A stretch of 64,000 nucleotides of DNA from Unio delphinus (GCA_029339505.1 JAQISU010000179.1:8214001-8278000), one strand, 5' to 3'; counted from the stretch's first letter, positions 28,501 to 43,209 are shown. The notes: a model not told the origin generated them from the letters alone. Numbers and translations: made by a program.

Positions 28501-31500
28501 AAAAGGAGTGATATAATACACATTTTCATGTACTCATGATCGTTGTTGAAACCAGTTAGAATGATCTTTCACATGTTGGAAATTTTAGAAATAAATGTCA
28601 TCTGTTCAGAAAAATTAACAACTTCATTAGAAAAGCTCAATATTAACAATTATTATTGATGTGATTATTAAAGGAGGATTCAGTCATTAAACGGCCCAGT
28701 TCCCTAACCCCCCTCTTGTTTTTTCAATGTATAAGCAGGTTTTTTTTCTACTTTGCACAAAGCTATCGAGGGAGAGGTGTGGTGTCATTCTTTTGGCACA
28801 GATATATTGAAAGTCAGGGTCATTAGAGCTGAAAAATGTGTTTTCTTCTCTGCATAGTATGTCAAATTTCCTAATTTAATTGAGGAAGGACAGCTTTCTT
28901 TTGACTCTGAGGTTAAATTTTAGGAACCTAATACAGTAAAACCTGTCTTGAAAGACCACTTTCTCAGTGCACAAATTTGTAGATTATATAGCATTGTGAC
29001 CTGTTATGAGACCACCTGTCATGAGAGACCATATTTTTTGGGGCAAAAGAGGTGGTTTTTCAAGACATGTTCATCTGTAGTTGAATTACGTTTAAAGAAG
29101 GGCAATTCCTGATTGAGTCTACAATTGATACATCAGAGGTTAACATCACTGGACATGAAATTTAAAAATTGTTTTGTTTTTTACGTTTCTAATAGTTTTT
29201 ATTTGTTTGGGTCAAACATTCTTCTATGCTTATAGACCAGAAGAGCTTTTGGAATGGTCTTTTGTTTAATCCATCTGTTTGGACAAGTTTGTCCATTTGT
29301 TTGGACAAGTTTGTCCATCTGTTTGGACAAGTTTGTTATTGCTAAATTAATTAGAACTTTAAACTTTATATAAATTCTTTTCATGGTTTAGTTGGTCCTA
29401 TATGAAGATGGTGCTGCTAGGACATCCTGTACGGTCACCACATTGGCCATCTTGAAAATTGTGTTATTGCACCTCTTTCTGAATCGATGGTCATATCAAC
29501 ATGAGGTTTTCAGTAAAAGATTTCTTATGGCCACCATGGCAGCTATGTTAAAATCTTGTTAACACAAGTCATATTAACAAGGAGGTTTTGCCAGAAACTT
29601 ATGATGATGTCCTTTTTGTAAATGAAAATGGTACTGATTGAATTCCAATATGGCCATCACAGCATCCTTCTTGGAAATCTTCTTATTACTATTTCTCCTG
29701 AAATGAAGGTCATATCTTGAAAATATTATCTTGACTTGTCTCCAAATTAATGGCTACATCAACATGGGTTTTTGATGGTGCCACGTCATAAATCCTATAT
29801 GGCTGCCACAGTGGTCTTTAAAATCTTGTTACTACTTCCACGATGACAAGGTCTTTTATGAAGTCCTAAACAAAATACTGCCGATCGTACATCCAATTTT
29901 GCTGCCATGATAACTGCCTTAAAAATTGTTGAAAGTACTCTATATGAATAGATAATCATTATGATGTGGTGTTTTCACAAAATGACTTCAATGATATTGA
30001 CTTGATTCTAAATTAAAGGCAGACTTTTTTGTTCTTGCAAATGCATGATATTATGAAAAGTATAGTAGAAATAATGAGTAATTACAGGTAATTCAGTTTC
30101 AAAAAATGTACATCTGTAAGTTTAATCAATGAAATTATAACGATTTTCTGTACGGATTGCTAATTAATTATGCAGAAACGGAATTTACCGATATTCTCCG
30201 AAGTCGCAGTGTCAAGTGACGCGCGTCAACAAATAATGGGAGTCGAGGTAATCCTGTGATTCTCTTTTGATGTAATTATTGCCTTATCCTTCGTCTTTCC
30301 TTCTCCTTAGCTCTTTATAGTCACCCACAATATATGTATTGCTTATAGATTTCTCATTATATATGATAAATTACAAGAAGTAGGCAAAAAAGTCAATATG
30401 ATGGAAAATCCTGCCAATAAGGGGTTCCTAAGGGGACATTCTTGAAAGTGTTTACTTCTCGTGTTTGTGTGATTCTGTTACGTTGTAAGATAAACCAACT
30501 AAAAATATGATAATTTGTATCGTTGTAATCAGAACCGCTATTAAAAGGTCTCGCTAAAGTCGCTTCTTTGGCTCAGAATAAAGTTGATCTTTTTGGGCAG
30601 TTGCATTACCACATTACGTTCACGTATCCGATAGTCGATGTGATTTGCGCATTTGTTTGTATATTTACACGTTTGCTTCATTGCATAACACAAAAATTAA
30701 TATTTTCCCACATAATATTTAATGGATTTATTTTATTTGGAATTTTTTTACTGACAATTTTCAAAAAAAAATTCTGCAGGACTTCGACCTGGTTGTTTTA
30801 GTTGAAGTCGTGCTCCTTGTTGCACAGAGGTATATTCAAGATGTCCTGGCAGCAGAAGAAGATAATGATTACAACCAGGGGAAAAGGCATACTGCTAATA
30901 GGCAGTTTATTTTATGGACTTAATGGATACCTACTGGCACTAAGTACTAAGTACTACTAAGTACTGGCAACAGACATGTCATTCCAAGCTGTTGTGTATG
31001 GGGTATAATGGATAAATAATTTTGGCCAGTACCATGGCTTTACAAAAGGAAGACTTGGATGATCTATCCAAATATATGATGTGTGAATAATATAATTTAT
31101 GTTGATTTTCTGTTGTATAAAACATTTCTTTTGTAGTATGCAATTTTTATTTTGCATGAACAAGTTTTGTTAAACATTTTTTTAGCTACCTACCCACTAA
31201 AGAATGATTATATGTATGGCTATGTTTTGAAAGCAACTGTGAAGAGACTATTTATTAAAAACATAGGATGAATTGAAGTTGACTTGCATTGTCTTGGGAT
31301 GCAAAGAATAGAAAAAACAAAAGTACACTGGTGAACATTATTTTAATCGTGCATATACAGTAACACATTAAGTTAAATGATAAATAATGCATATTCATAT
31401 TGAGTTGAGAAAGCAAAACTTGTTGCAGTGTTTCATGAATACAGATTGGTTTGCAAATATCAACAGAACTACAAACACTAGGATACTATTCTATCCAGAC

Positions 31501-32294
31501 ACTGCTCATTAATTACAATATCATGTAATACAAAATGGCTCTGGAAACAGAATAAGGTTTTTAAGACTAAAATACTAGCTCATCTTAAGCAACCTTGAAT
31601 GCTTATATCACATATGTGGATCATCAGCCATCTTATTACAACTAAATCAAATATACTTGACACCATTTAAAAGCATCAAATTTTCAGTTTTTTAAAATGT
31701 GTTAATTTACCATAGAAATAATTATACCCTTTATATGAATACCCAGATGAATGTACACAACTGCATACACTGTAAAACTAACTATTATATATTATGAAAT
31801 GTACAAAACTTATATAAGTACAAATGTGCATGTACAGGTATAACTTTAATTCAAGAGTACATGTACAGTCAGGCATAAAAAACTGAAGGATATCATCTAA
31901 GAATAATTTTGGCATATATAGAGGTTTTCCATGTTATATCAGGCATAAAAAACTGAAGGATATCATCTAAGAATAATTTTGGCATATATAGAGGTTTTCC
32001 ATGTTATATAGGTTGGGTGGGGTGCTCCTAATATTATTTAAATTATTACAAAAGACCCCCTTGGCATGTTTTTGTGAGGAATTGAAGTAGTGATAGACAG
32101 ATGCAATGCTCAGAGCCCCCAGTCAGTGGTGCCAACAGTTAAATTAATGAATACACAAAATGTGAAAGTCAAATAAACAACAATTTAATCTCATTAAATA
32201 ACAGTCATCTCTCAAATGAAATACTATGCTGTGGAATTCGAAACAATGTTGTTAAGCTCAATGCTGTTTTCTGATTTAATTCATTTTCATGAAA

Positions 32295-32341
<47 letters not shown>

Positions 32342-35155
32342 GATTGAAGTCATTTGCTCCAATGTACATTTTTTCTTCTTCAAAGTATCCTAGAAATCTT
32401 TCTGACTGCAATTTTACACAAAACATGTAGAAATTAAAATTATTAAAAGGTATTTTATTATGCAATAATACCGACTTGCAATTACACGATTTTAATCTTG
32501 TTACTCCTATAAGATTAAATGAATTACAATGAATAGTTTCTGCTGTTCTTTTTTTTAATACATCATATGGCCAAAATACACTGCATTTACTTCAATCTAA
32601 ACATACATAGAAGACAACATACATGCCAACCATTACGCTTTTGGCGTAATCATTATGCTTTTTGTCACTAAATTACGTGTTACGCTTAAACGTATATAGA
32701 TTACGCTTTTTCGGTATATCCACTTCCCCAAAAAAATGAATTTTTTTTTCTTCTCGTTATTATTAAAATTCCATTAATCCCACAGACCGTATTTTAGAAA
32801 AAGCGGCTTTTACGTAACTACAATATAAGAGTACGCTAGACCGTAAACCTCCGAAACAAAATATAACAGAACCCTCTAAATATTAAGAAAAAAAAAAAAA
32901 AGAGTACAGCATCACATGACATCTATTTCCGGCCGTGTTGAAAGAATTTAAAAATTTAGCGCTAAACGTCTTCAGAAGGTTTCTAGTCGTTGTGTGTAAA
33001 GCTAAAAGTGCTACATATGAAAACTTGAAACAGTAAAGGATGAGAAGGGCAAATAATCGTTGTTTATTGAAATTTTAGCATGTTATATGTGGATTACGCT
33101 TTTTCTGCCTGGATTCCGCTTTTTGACCACTTGGATTACGCCATTTCCTCTTCAGGGGTTGGCATGTATGAGACAAGTATAAATGCAATGGGTATGAAAA
33201 GTTTGAAAAGGTCCTACATCTTGTGGTTCAAATGCATGTTTTTTTAAAAGCATTAAGAACATAATCAACAGTGGTCTGAAGATAAACTGAATCTTGGAAA
33301 TCAAACAGTTGCTGGACTTTGGCTCATAGTAGACACTTCAAGAAAGTCAAAGTCTATATGGGTCCATGGTAGGGATCATTTGTTATCATACAATCACTAG
33401 TATAGTCTCTCCATAACAATTTGATATCAATAGGTGTTACCTGACTAAAAGGCCTAAATCATTTTAACTTAAAATGAGATTTCTGTTTTGTAACAATCTG
33501 TTCTGTAGGTGGTGGTGGTATTGGAGCAAGTACATCAGATATTCACCTATGATCATTTATGACCAAAACAACTGGCTGGTTCATTCCAACTCTATCATCT
33601 AACCTCATTTTCAATATTTTTATAATTATTTCCGGAATATACAGGTACTGTTGATCAGCTTTCTTTGGGTTTGCAGACCATCTCTCACTTTTTTGTTGAA
33701 TGACCTTTTGGTATCTGACAAGAAAATGCAAACATTTCACTGACAATGTCATTTTATATTTTTTTTAATTCTCAAAAGTCCAAATAAAAACTGCATACAA
33801 TTACATGTAACAAATCATTTTGCTACAGATGAAAATGTAAATATAGGAAACCTGTATCTAACCCATATATCATAAAAATGTTTAGATTATTTACAGAATT
33901 TTCTAATTACATTAGACTAATTCTAACCAAAATTGGTTTATGAAATTTATTTTAAAAAATTTCTTCTGTAAAAGATTAAATTGTACCACAAACAGATGGT
34001 TTATCAACTTTCAGGTAAAGCATTAATATTTTAACGTAAATGAATTATTATGTTAACAAACAAGAAACTTCCAATCCCCAATTTATCCTACTTCTGAAAA
34101 TGTTTATCTGTCTGTGTATAGCTCAGACCGATATGAATTAGACTGCAAGCAAAAAAGTAAAAATTCCGGAAACAAAATCTGATTCCAACAATGGGCATGT
34201 GCACAAAAATCGGGTAAAGCTTGACCCCTCCCTCCCTGTACACATGCATACTTTATTTTTTTTACACACACCCCATCTGCGTACATGCAATTTCCCTCCC
34301 CATTCTGTAGAACAGCCTATATTTAATCCACACAGAAAAGATCAAGGATTAATAATATTATGTATTTAATATAACAGATAGTCCACCAATGTTGAATGTC
34401 TGGCTGCATCAAATAAATAAGCTGTGTAACTTTAAAAAGTTTGTTGATTGTCCAATAAAACTCAAACACCAACTGAACCCAGTCAAGCAGGTTACATATT
34501 AGACAAATTACTATCGAGGTATATGTGTAAATACATAATCAGCAGACCTCCCACCCCCATACACAAGCATATGCATTTGGGTAAACCCCCCCTTGCCCTC
34601 TCCAAGTGTACTAAACGGACAAACCATAACTATGGCCTTAGTGTGGTTTGTATTTATGATACAATGTATTCATATTCTTACAATGATAACCAGTATATCT
34701 TCATTTTTTCAATTACGCATCAATACTATATTTAAGATATATTGTAATTACACATTTTTAACTTGTATGTTCATACACTGCAAAGAAAGCTTTTGTGGGA
34801 GCAATTTTCTGGTTTATACACAAATACCATCCACAAATACCAATACAATACTATACATGTATATATATGGTTGTTTTTAGTATACTTAACACGAATATTC
34901 TCCTTTTTTGTATGTATCACAATTATTTTTGTTAGTATACTTTCTCAAATGGGTTGATAAAACTTTTAGACTTTTCCATCATAACACTTTCCTTCTCCTT
35001 AAGTTTTTCAACTTCAGACAAGACTGAATCCCTTAAAATAAAAATTTTGAAATGTGTAAATACTAATGTTGAACTTGGAAATCTTTAGTTTTGTATCAAA
35101 AGAAAGCATTATGATTTATCTTGGTTATTATAATGGGAATGATAATGCCTCAAGA

Positions 35156-35218
<63 letters not shown>

Positions 35219-38200
35219 TTATTTAAAGGGGTGACTCATTTAGTCAAAGACTATTCTCACTTGAGACTAACTAAAATACAAACAGCATGATGAGGAACAT
35301 ATCAATAACAAAAATGACATGTGCCAACAATTTACAACAAAAATATTATTCTAAATAAAACAAATCATATTTTAACAAAATGTACAATCTTTTCCAACTG
35401 CAAAATATTAAACTAGTATAGAATGATACATTTCCAGGTGCATCTACCAAAATATTTGTAAACTAGTAAAAATACATAAAATTTAATAAAATGTAGTACT
35501 ACTTAAATAGATGCCATATCTGATTCTGATGTGGTTATATCAGAGACAGCAGGAATTTGTATCCGATGAATTGTTGGCCCAGGTGTGGAAGTTGTGGCCA
35601 TGTCTTCTTTGACAATCCTCTGTTTCTGATGTTTTCCTTGCACTGGCATTAAATTCATAACTAATATAGCAAGGGAAAATAAATATTTCATTAGACACAA
35701 AAATTTATATATATTTTACAAATAATAGTGAATGAATGAATGTTAAATTAAAGTGAACCGGCCCCGGTGGGACATTATTCACTGTTTTATTTTTCAAAAG
35801 AAAGTTATTTAATTTTTCCTGTGGGGTAAGGAATGATGCCACATCCCCACGGGCATTTATGCACACATAGTGTGCTATTTAATTTGGTCATGCACAAAAT
35901 ATACTTAACTGTATTGCATTACTTTTATTTACAGCCATCACTATTTACATTATAAATAATTTGTATTAAAAAAAAACAAAAACAGTAGTGTCTGCTTGCC
36001 CCTAAATAGTCTTATGGTTGCATGCGAAAATGAAGATGATCATTAATACCCCTTCGGAGCCTCAATAAACGGCTGCTGTATGTCATGTACATGCTGATTT
36101 CAGCGATATTGTTGCAGGGCTGTGGCATTTTATTTCAAGCTAAATGGAATAATGCCAGTTTATATAAAATATGTTATTTTAATAGGTTTGATAAAGAGTT
36201 AACAATACAAAAATAAAACAGCGGTATAAAAACTTGACTGTTTATTGCAAAATTGAGACTCACCAGTATCCAGCAAGAATTTGGCGACCTCTGGATTATT
36301 TTCTAGGCTCAAAGTGGACTTCTTTTTATTCCATCGTTCATGCTGGTCACCAATACATATGCGTGTGCTGACATAATTTGCCCAAACAGCTTTATTTCCC
36401 TCCTCCTTTCAGAATCTAAGTGTTGGCTTTGATCTAGTTATGGACACGCCATTATTTTTGTAAACACGTGTTTGCGCATGGCTAAAATTCTTTATCTTCG
36501 GGAGAGGTCAACACAGAGGTTACATGAATATAGGCGTGGCAAATAGCGAATTTTTGTCTGCAGACAATAATTGAAAATCGCGTATTTTATCACAAAATTT
36601 ACCGATACTAGCCTGATTTCGGCCTCAGTAACAGCCTGAATCGTAATTTTTCAACTAAATAAGTAATCACGAACTGAAAAAAGAACAAAATAATTTCATT
36701 CGTTTTAACTTAGGTTGTATGCCTTTAAAATGGTGCTTGAATCCAATATGTGTACCACAGCAGCTAATTAAAAAATCTTGTTATTGCTGCCAAGAGATAG
36801 CTTCAACATTTGACATTTAAAATTAAATGTCCTTGTCTTGTATTCCTGGAAATTATTTTCACCTAATATAGCATCAATCCCTTTAAGGCACTCCTGTTTC
36901 AATATATTCAGTATCTGTATCTTTCTCTTCCTCATTCCAGGCATGAGAAGGTACTTGAAGGGATCACGGTATGTGGAGAGATAAGGAGTCAAGACCGATT
37001 TCTTCCAGTCATTTGTGGACTAGGCATGCGGGACAACATACAGATGCAGGTGTCTTGCATTCAGCTTGTTAATGCCATTGTCAGTACTCCAGATGACCTA
37101 GATTTCCGGCTTCATCTCCGGAATGAAATTATGAGGACAGGATTAATAGATCTCATTGGAGTAAGTTTTATTTTTAGCTTTTTTGCTTACATAAGAGATT
37201 GTGCTATGTCCTTCAAAATTTACTCTGGATATTTTGATGTCAACTGTATTTTGCTGTGTGATCATATATAGAAAGCTCTAAAAATGGTTTATTAAGTTTC
37301 AGTGAAATTTCCAATCCAGACTCGTAGTACAATGTTTTCAGTTAGTGCAACACATATCACTGGCTTGTGTTTGCAAGTTGTGCAAGCCGTAGTGAAAGCA
37401 GCCTTTAAAATGAACAGTCACCATGGTAGGTGCAAAGGTGTGTCTGGAACATACATTTATATAATTACTGCTGCATTTAAAAATATACCACAAAATTTGA
37501 GTCTTCCAATGCAAAAATTGGTGCATTCTTTGCAAATGTATGGCAAATCTATGTACTTTTTTCTTGCTATGCAATATGCTGGCTCTGTGTAGAAAATCAA
37601 TAAAAAAAATGACTGGTGAAATTGTCAGATGCTAAGTTCTGACCGACTGTCTTACCTGACATAAGAAAGTATGAAACATCCCAAACTTCATACATGTTTT
37701 GATATCTTTGAGAGATACCCCCCCCCCAAGCACTTAAAACGAGGATTAAAATGAAAATGAAGAAGTTTATATGCAGTGATGATGTTGGTTCCAGTGAAGC
37801 AGTGTGTTTGATGAAACTACTGCAACCAGTAACAAGTAAAGAAAACTCTTTCATGGAGATAAAAAAAATATCCATTCATGGCTTAGAATAAATGAGAAAT
37901 GGTATGTTTTGGAATTGGTCTTCAAACTTTTTCAAAGAAAAACTATTTCACTCCTGCAAATACAAAATTTAAACATCTACATTGGATCAACACATGGAAT
38001 TACCATAAGGACATAACTTCTGGAAAACTTCAAAACAGGTTTCTGCAGTGCAGTTAAGTAAGTGAATGGATTCAGATACTCAGCACTGGCAGTTTCATAA
38101 TGCTTGCCCAGCATGAAAAGGGGAGACAATACAACATATTCTTCCACTGCTTTTGTGGAAGAATTAAAAACTTTTTATGTAAGTTTGATAACCTGACCTT

Positions 38201-41200
38201 GGCCATAACAGCAGCTATGAACTTACAACACTTTGAATGAGATGCTCTCTACCTCCACCTTAAAGACTATCATAGGCCAAGCTATGCTCGCTACCTTAAT
38301 CATCTGATCTCCTCTCAATTAGCCACCAAGGTTACATTCTTTCCAACCCACAGTCTCGGCTACAGTGGATGGATTTGCAAGGTAACCAACTAAAGGTCAC
38401 AGGGACGTTTCCTAGAGCACAGGCTACTGGGAAGTAAACCTGCAGAATTTACATCAACAGCCACAGTTTTCTCTATAGCATTTAGAGGCAAAGGGAAGGC
38501 AATTATTTTCACCAGCATTTCCACACTATCTCAAACTTTCAAACCCATCTTGTCACATATTACAGTAGGGGAAGACTCCTATCTTTTGTTACCGAATGGT
38601 GAAAATTTACCATGGTAATATATGGGCCTGACACATAGTTTGTGGGGTACTTGGCATCACTTTCAGCGCACCCCCTCCACTTTGCCTAGTGTTCCTTCAG
38701 CTACAGATGCAGCACTTTGCACTTGGTCATCAACCTTAGCACATTCAATCAACTCTTTTTATACATAATGGGTTCAGGATGGAATGCAACAGCATTTCTA
38801 AAATGCCAGCCATTGGGGAGTCTATGTAATCCAGGTGGGCTTGCAACAGGCTTGACTTAACATTCCCACTTGCACAGCTTCCAGAATTTCTGTGATTCAC
38901 CTACAAAACAAACATTTACAAATGAGCAGGCTATCTATATATTTAGAGAAAGACATGGTATAACTTGTTACCATCCTTCTTTTTCTCTTTCTGCTGGCCA
39001 AAAAAGAAAACCCCTGACCTTGTACCCTTTCAAGATTTTGGTTCTCTAGGTCTGGAATTCAGCATTCAAGTAAACAGAAGTATATCTTCCCCAGGAACAA
39101 GAAATGAATTAGTGCAGTAGTAGATTACTTGTCTGTATGGAACAGTCCATCTGCTAGAGAATTCCTTCACCTGCTGGGTATTGTTGATTGTGGCAGCAGA
39201 CATCTTAGTTCAAGGTCGCCTTCTTGGGTATCCAATACAGTCATTCTGTGGTCCGAATAGAGACCAAACACTTAACCATTGGACCAGCTTTAACTGTCAA
39301 CACAATATGAGGATGCATCTCAAAGGCAGGGAAACCTTACTGGACTTGCATTGGGATACCTTTGCAAGTACAGTCTCCTGCAGTCACGATTGGTATAGAT
39401 GCAAACACACAGGCTAGGGGGCAACAAGTCTTCTACCATTTCAAAATGCCAAAGGAGTTTGGCCCTTTCAGGATCATTATTTATTTATTTGCACTCTCGA
39501 GATGAAATCATTTTGAAAGCTTTTAATTGGTGGCTGGAGAACCTACATGATAAAGGAGTTCTCATTCTGTCCACTGTGGTGACTTGCCTCAAACAGCAAA
39601 GTAGAATCAAGTCCCCAGACCTTTGAATTCTTGTTTGGTATTTTCAAAAGTGATGTCATCAACAACAAATTCACATCCAGGTTCAACTTATCCTAGACTG
39701 GGTAATATTGTATTGGCAGACTCATTGTCCTGCAATAACTAATACGAATGGGATGGTGTCTTCAACCCTTGGTTTTCATTCAGTAGGTGCCCTATTAGAC
39801 TGACATATGATAGACCTATTGGCATCGAGGTGGAATGCCAAAATCCCAGCCTTTGTCTCACCAGGCTTGGATAATTGATGTTCTCTCTATAGACTGAAAT
39901 GGTCAAATATATACACGACTCTTCCAAGACCTTAGGCTCTGAAGGTGATACATTAAACAAGACAATCAGAGTGTGTCATCATGCAGATTACTCAATCTGA
40001 TTAATCTTGCAACAGAATTGCCAGGAATCAAGATATTTCCTCAGCTGCTTTAAGCAACCATGACAGCATTGTTTCATCGCAGCCCAGAATACTGAACCTG
40101 TACCTTTGGATCTTATTAAAATATGCCTTAAGAAACAAACCATTCTCACGGCAAGTGGTGGAGAATCCCTCAGCTGAGATGGCCCATCCACCTTAGAGGC
40201 ATGTGACGGCATATATGTTGTGCACAAGAACACTGTATGACACTGCAACCATCTGTACATTAATTTCTACCCTCCTTTGGCTCTTTGATTAGAAACAGCA
40301 CCAGTCACAATTAAAACCTATGATTCTGCGATCACTGGCTTGCTGCGATCTCATGGAAGAGAAGATGTTGGACAAAAATAAAGACCTATTCTATCTGTTA
40401 ATTGTGGATTTAACTTGTCCATTGATACTAGAATCTTGCCTAAGTGGAATTTGTCACGGGTGCTTGCCTGGCTGAACAAGACACCATTTGAGCTTCATTG
40501 GTTCCCCTCTCATAAGTCTTATCTCCTCACTGCATTGGCGATTGGCAGGCAGAATCAGCAAATACATGTCCTATTGCAGTTCCAACAAGATGGGTCAGTG
40601 TCACAAATGACATTCCCTGCTTTCAGTGCCAAGGACAGGTTACTTTTCATGGGTAATCAGACTTTGGTAATAATTCCTGTCTACTCAAAGACACTTCATC
40701 TCAAGGTCACATACAGGACCTAATGTCCAAATATGCAGACAGGATATTTTTTAGTCCTACTGTTGCAGACCTGTTGTTTTTTTTAGCATGTCTCATCCTA
40801 TTTCTGTTAGGACAAGTTATAGTAACTCCTTCAAAACTGTTGAAAACATGAACATGAAACATGGCACACATTCATCCTATATCTATTTGGTCCTAAATGA
40901 AAACTGGGCCACTTGGGTATCCAATATCCACAGTGGCTGTCTTGAAACTTTTTTTATTGCTTCTGGTCCTGAATGAATTGTCATATCAACATAGGGTTTT
41001 CACTGAAGGCTCCTCCAATATGGCCACTACAGTGACTAAATTGAAAATCTTGTTATCACAAAAGAATGTCAGTGATGGTTTCTAGCACTCGGCAGATATA
41101 AAGAGGTGATTGCTATTTCAAATTTTTCAGACTGGACCAATTTTTACCAAATAAGCCTGCATAATAATACTAATCTGCCATCAAATATGGCCACCATTAC

Positions 41201-43209
41201 CAAAATTAGCACAATCCCTTGTAACAATAAACTTGTTGAAAACAGATGAACAGATTTGATTGTTAAAAACAGATGCATCTCATTGGAAGAATTCAACCAT
41301 ACCAACAATAGGTTACTGTGACCCAAATTTCAGGTTTGTGTGACTCTTCAGGTTTGTAGTTTCCTCCATACCAGCATGTATATTGTGAAATGTGGGGATT
41401 TATGTTTATAAGTTAACCAGCATGTTTGTAAATTTCTCAGACTTGTCATATTTTCTTCTTGATTGCCATCTTGGCTGTCATTAATTTAGGGGGAATACTA
41501 TTTTTTTTGGACATTTTTGAGTTCTGTAAATAAATGCCTAATTTTTATATCCTTCGAATTTTGATGAAAACAACTTCGTTGAACTGTATACATTGCCCCT
41601 ACAAAAAGTAATTTTGCTTCCAGAAGACTTTAGAACATTTTATTTATTCTACAAAGCTGTGAAGGAAATTTTTGTCAGTGCTGTCTCATGAGTTTTCTGA
41701 TGTTTTTCTTTTAATGTTTTTGTCTGACTTAATAATTGGATTACATGCCTTCACATTATCATGTGAAAAAGGGCATTTGGCTCAAAACTGGTAATATGGT
41801 CCTATATGGCCCAAAACTTTCTGTTTGGTCCTATTTGTCCCGAAACATTTTGTATGGTCCTAATTGGCCCCAAACATTTTGTATGGGCCTTTTTGGCCCA
41901 AAACGTTTTGTATGGTTCTTTGTGAGTCTTATTTTATTGGTTAGCATTTGCCATTTTAAATAACAATCTAATACTCACTGGACCAATTGAAATAAAAATT
42001 GGCAGAGAGCATTTCTTAAATTAGGTCCTTTAAAAGAATTGTTTTTTTGAGCATTAGCAAGAGCATCTGTGTGCAGCTACTCCCACATTTGGCTATTAGG
42101 CATGAGTGATATTGGACCTTCTTGGGACTCTTACTCTTTACAAATTTACATTAATGTTTTAAAATTTAAATGACAATAACTTTTTTGTTCATTATTCAGC
42201 AACTTGAGACCCAGATGGAGGAGAATCTGCAGATTCAGTTAACTGTTTTTCATGATCATAAAGAAGAGGATCAGGAGGAGTTATCCCACAGATATGACAA
42301 CGCTCGAGTGGAATTTGAGTATCCTTTATATTCATCTGGTCTTATTGGCTTTTAAAACTACTGTATACTCACCTGCAAGTCAAATCCAACTGCAAAGTGA
42401 TCTCCCCTTGATATCAACTCCCAACTGCAAAGTGATCTCCCCTTGATATCAACTCCCAACTGCAAAGTGTACAGACCTCGATCTCTTCATGTTCCAGCAA
42501 ATCTGGGTGTATGCATTTAGCAAGGAGTAATCAGTAGAAAAAACAACATCAACCTTGATCTAGTGATACATTTTGAAACAGCAGATTAGTTTTTATGTTG
42601 TTGGGCTTGACTTTTAAGTGAGTACATTTGTTGTTTCATTCATGTGATGGAAAAGATTATGACAGGCTAGCAGCCTCTTTATAAATTTTTGCACAATATT
42701 TTATATGTTCCTCATGCTAACTCTTATGAAAACCATTAGGTTTTTTAGTTGTATATTTGTAAGGAGTTGACATCTTTTGGAATCATTTGAAATAGACTCC
42801 ACAGTTCAAAATGACCATGTTAAGCTAGGACACTGCATCATGATTCCCGTACAAGGTAGGTCATTACTCTGTAGAAACTGTGATCATCCCAATCAAACTG
42901 ACTCATTTTTTTAATGGCAGAAGCATATAATGATAGTTTTGAAAGAAATGTTTGCTTTCTATATTATTACAATACTTATTTTCTTAATTTAAATTTATGT
43001 GGAATAATTTTTTATAAGTTAAGGTTTATTTCTTCTTTTTCCTTATAAAAATTATATATGGCTTGCAGTTTATTAGAAGTTATATAGTTTTTCATACTTT
43101 TAGATCATCTTTTAAAAAGTTCATATTATTTTTATTATTATTCTTAGTAGTAGTAGTATTATTAGTAGTATTATCATTATCATCATTTATCATCATTATT
43201 ATTTTTATT

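Larger units (their letters stand above)
30017..36724. mobile_element. 6.7 kb DNA transposon with TTAA target duplication
   Basis: The inverted ends AGGCAGAC and GTATGCCT are flanked by TTAA (30013-30016 and 36725-36728). Removing the element and one TTAA gives TCTAAATTAAAATGGTGCTT, which fits the R1 consensus in length and sequence, so the insertion boundaries are well defined. The TTAA duplication is known for piggyBac and Kolobok superfamilies. The ends do not begin with CCC, and no piggyBac transposase is visible, so Kolobok or an unassigned group is likelier. Inside are gene remnants converging from both ends, a nested 0.55 kb MITE and microsatellites. Confidence 0.72.
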
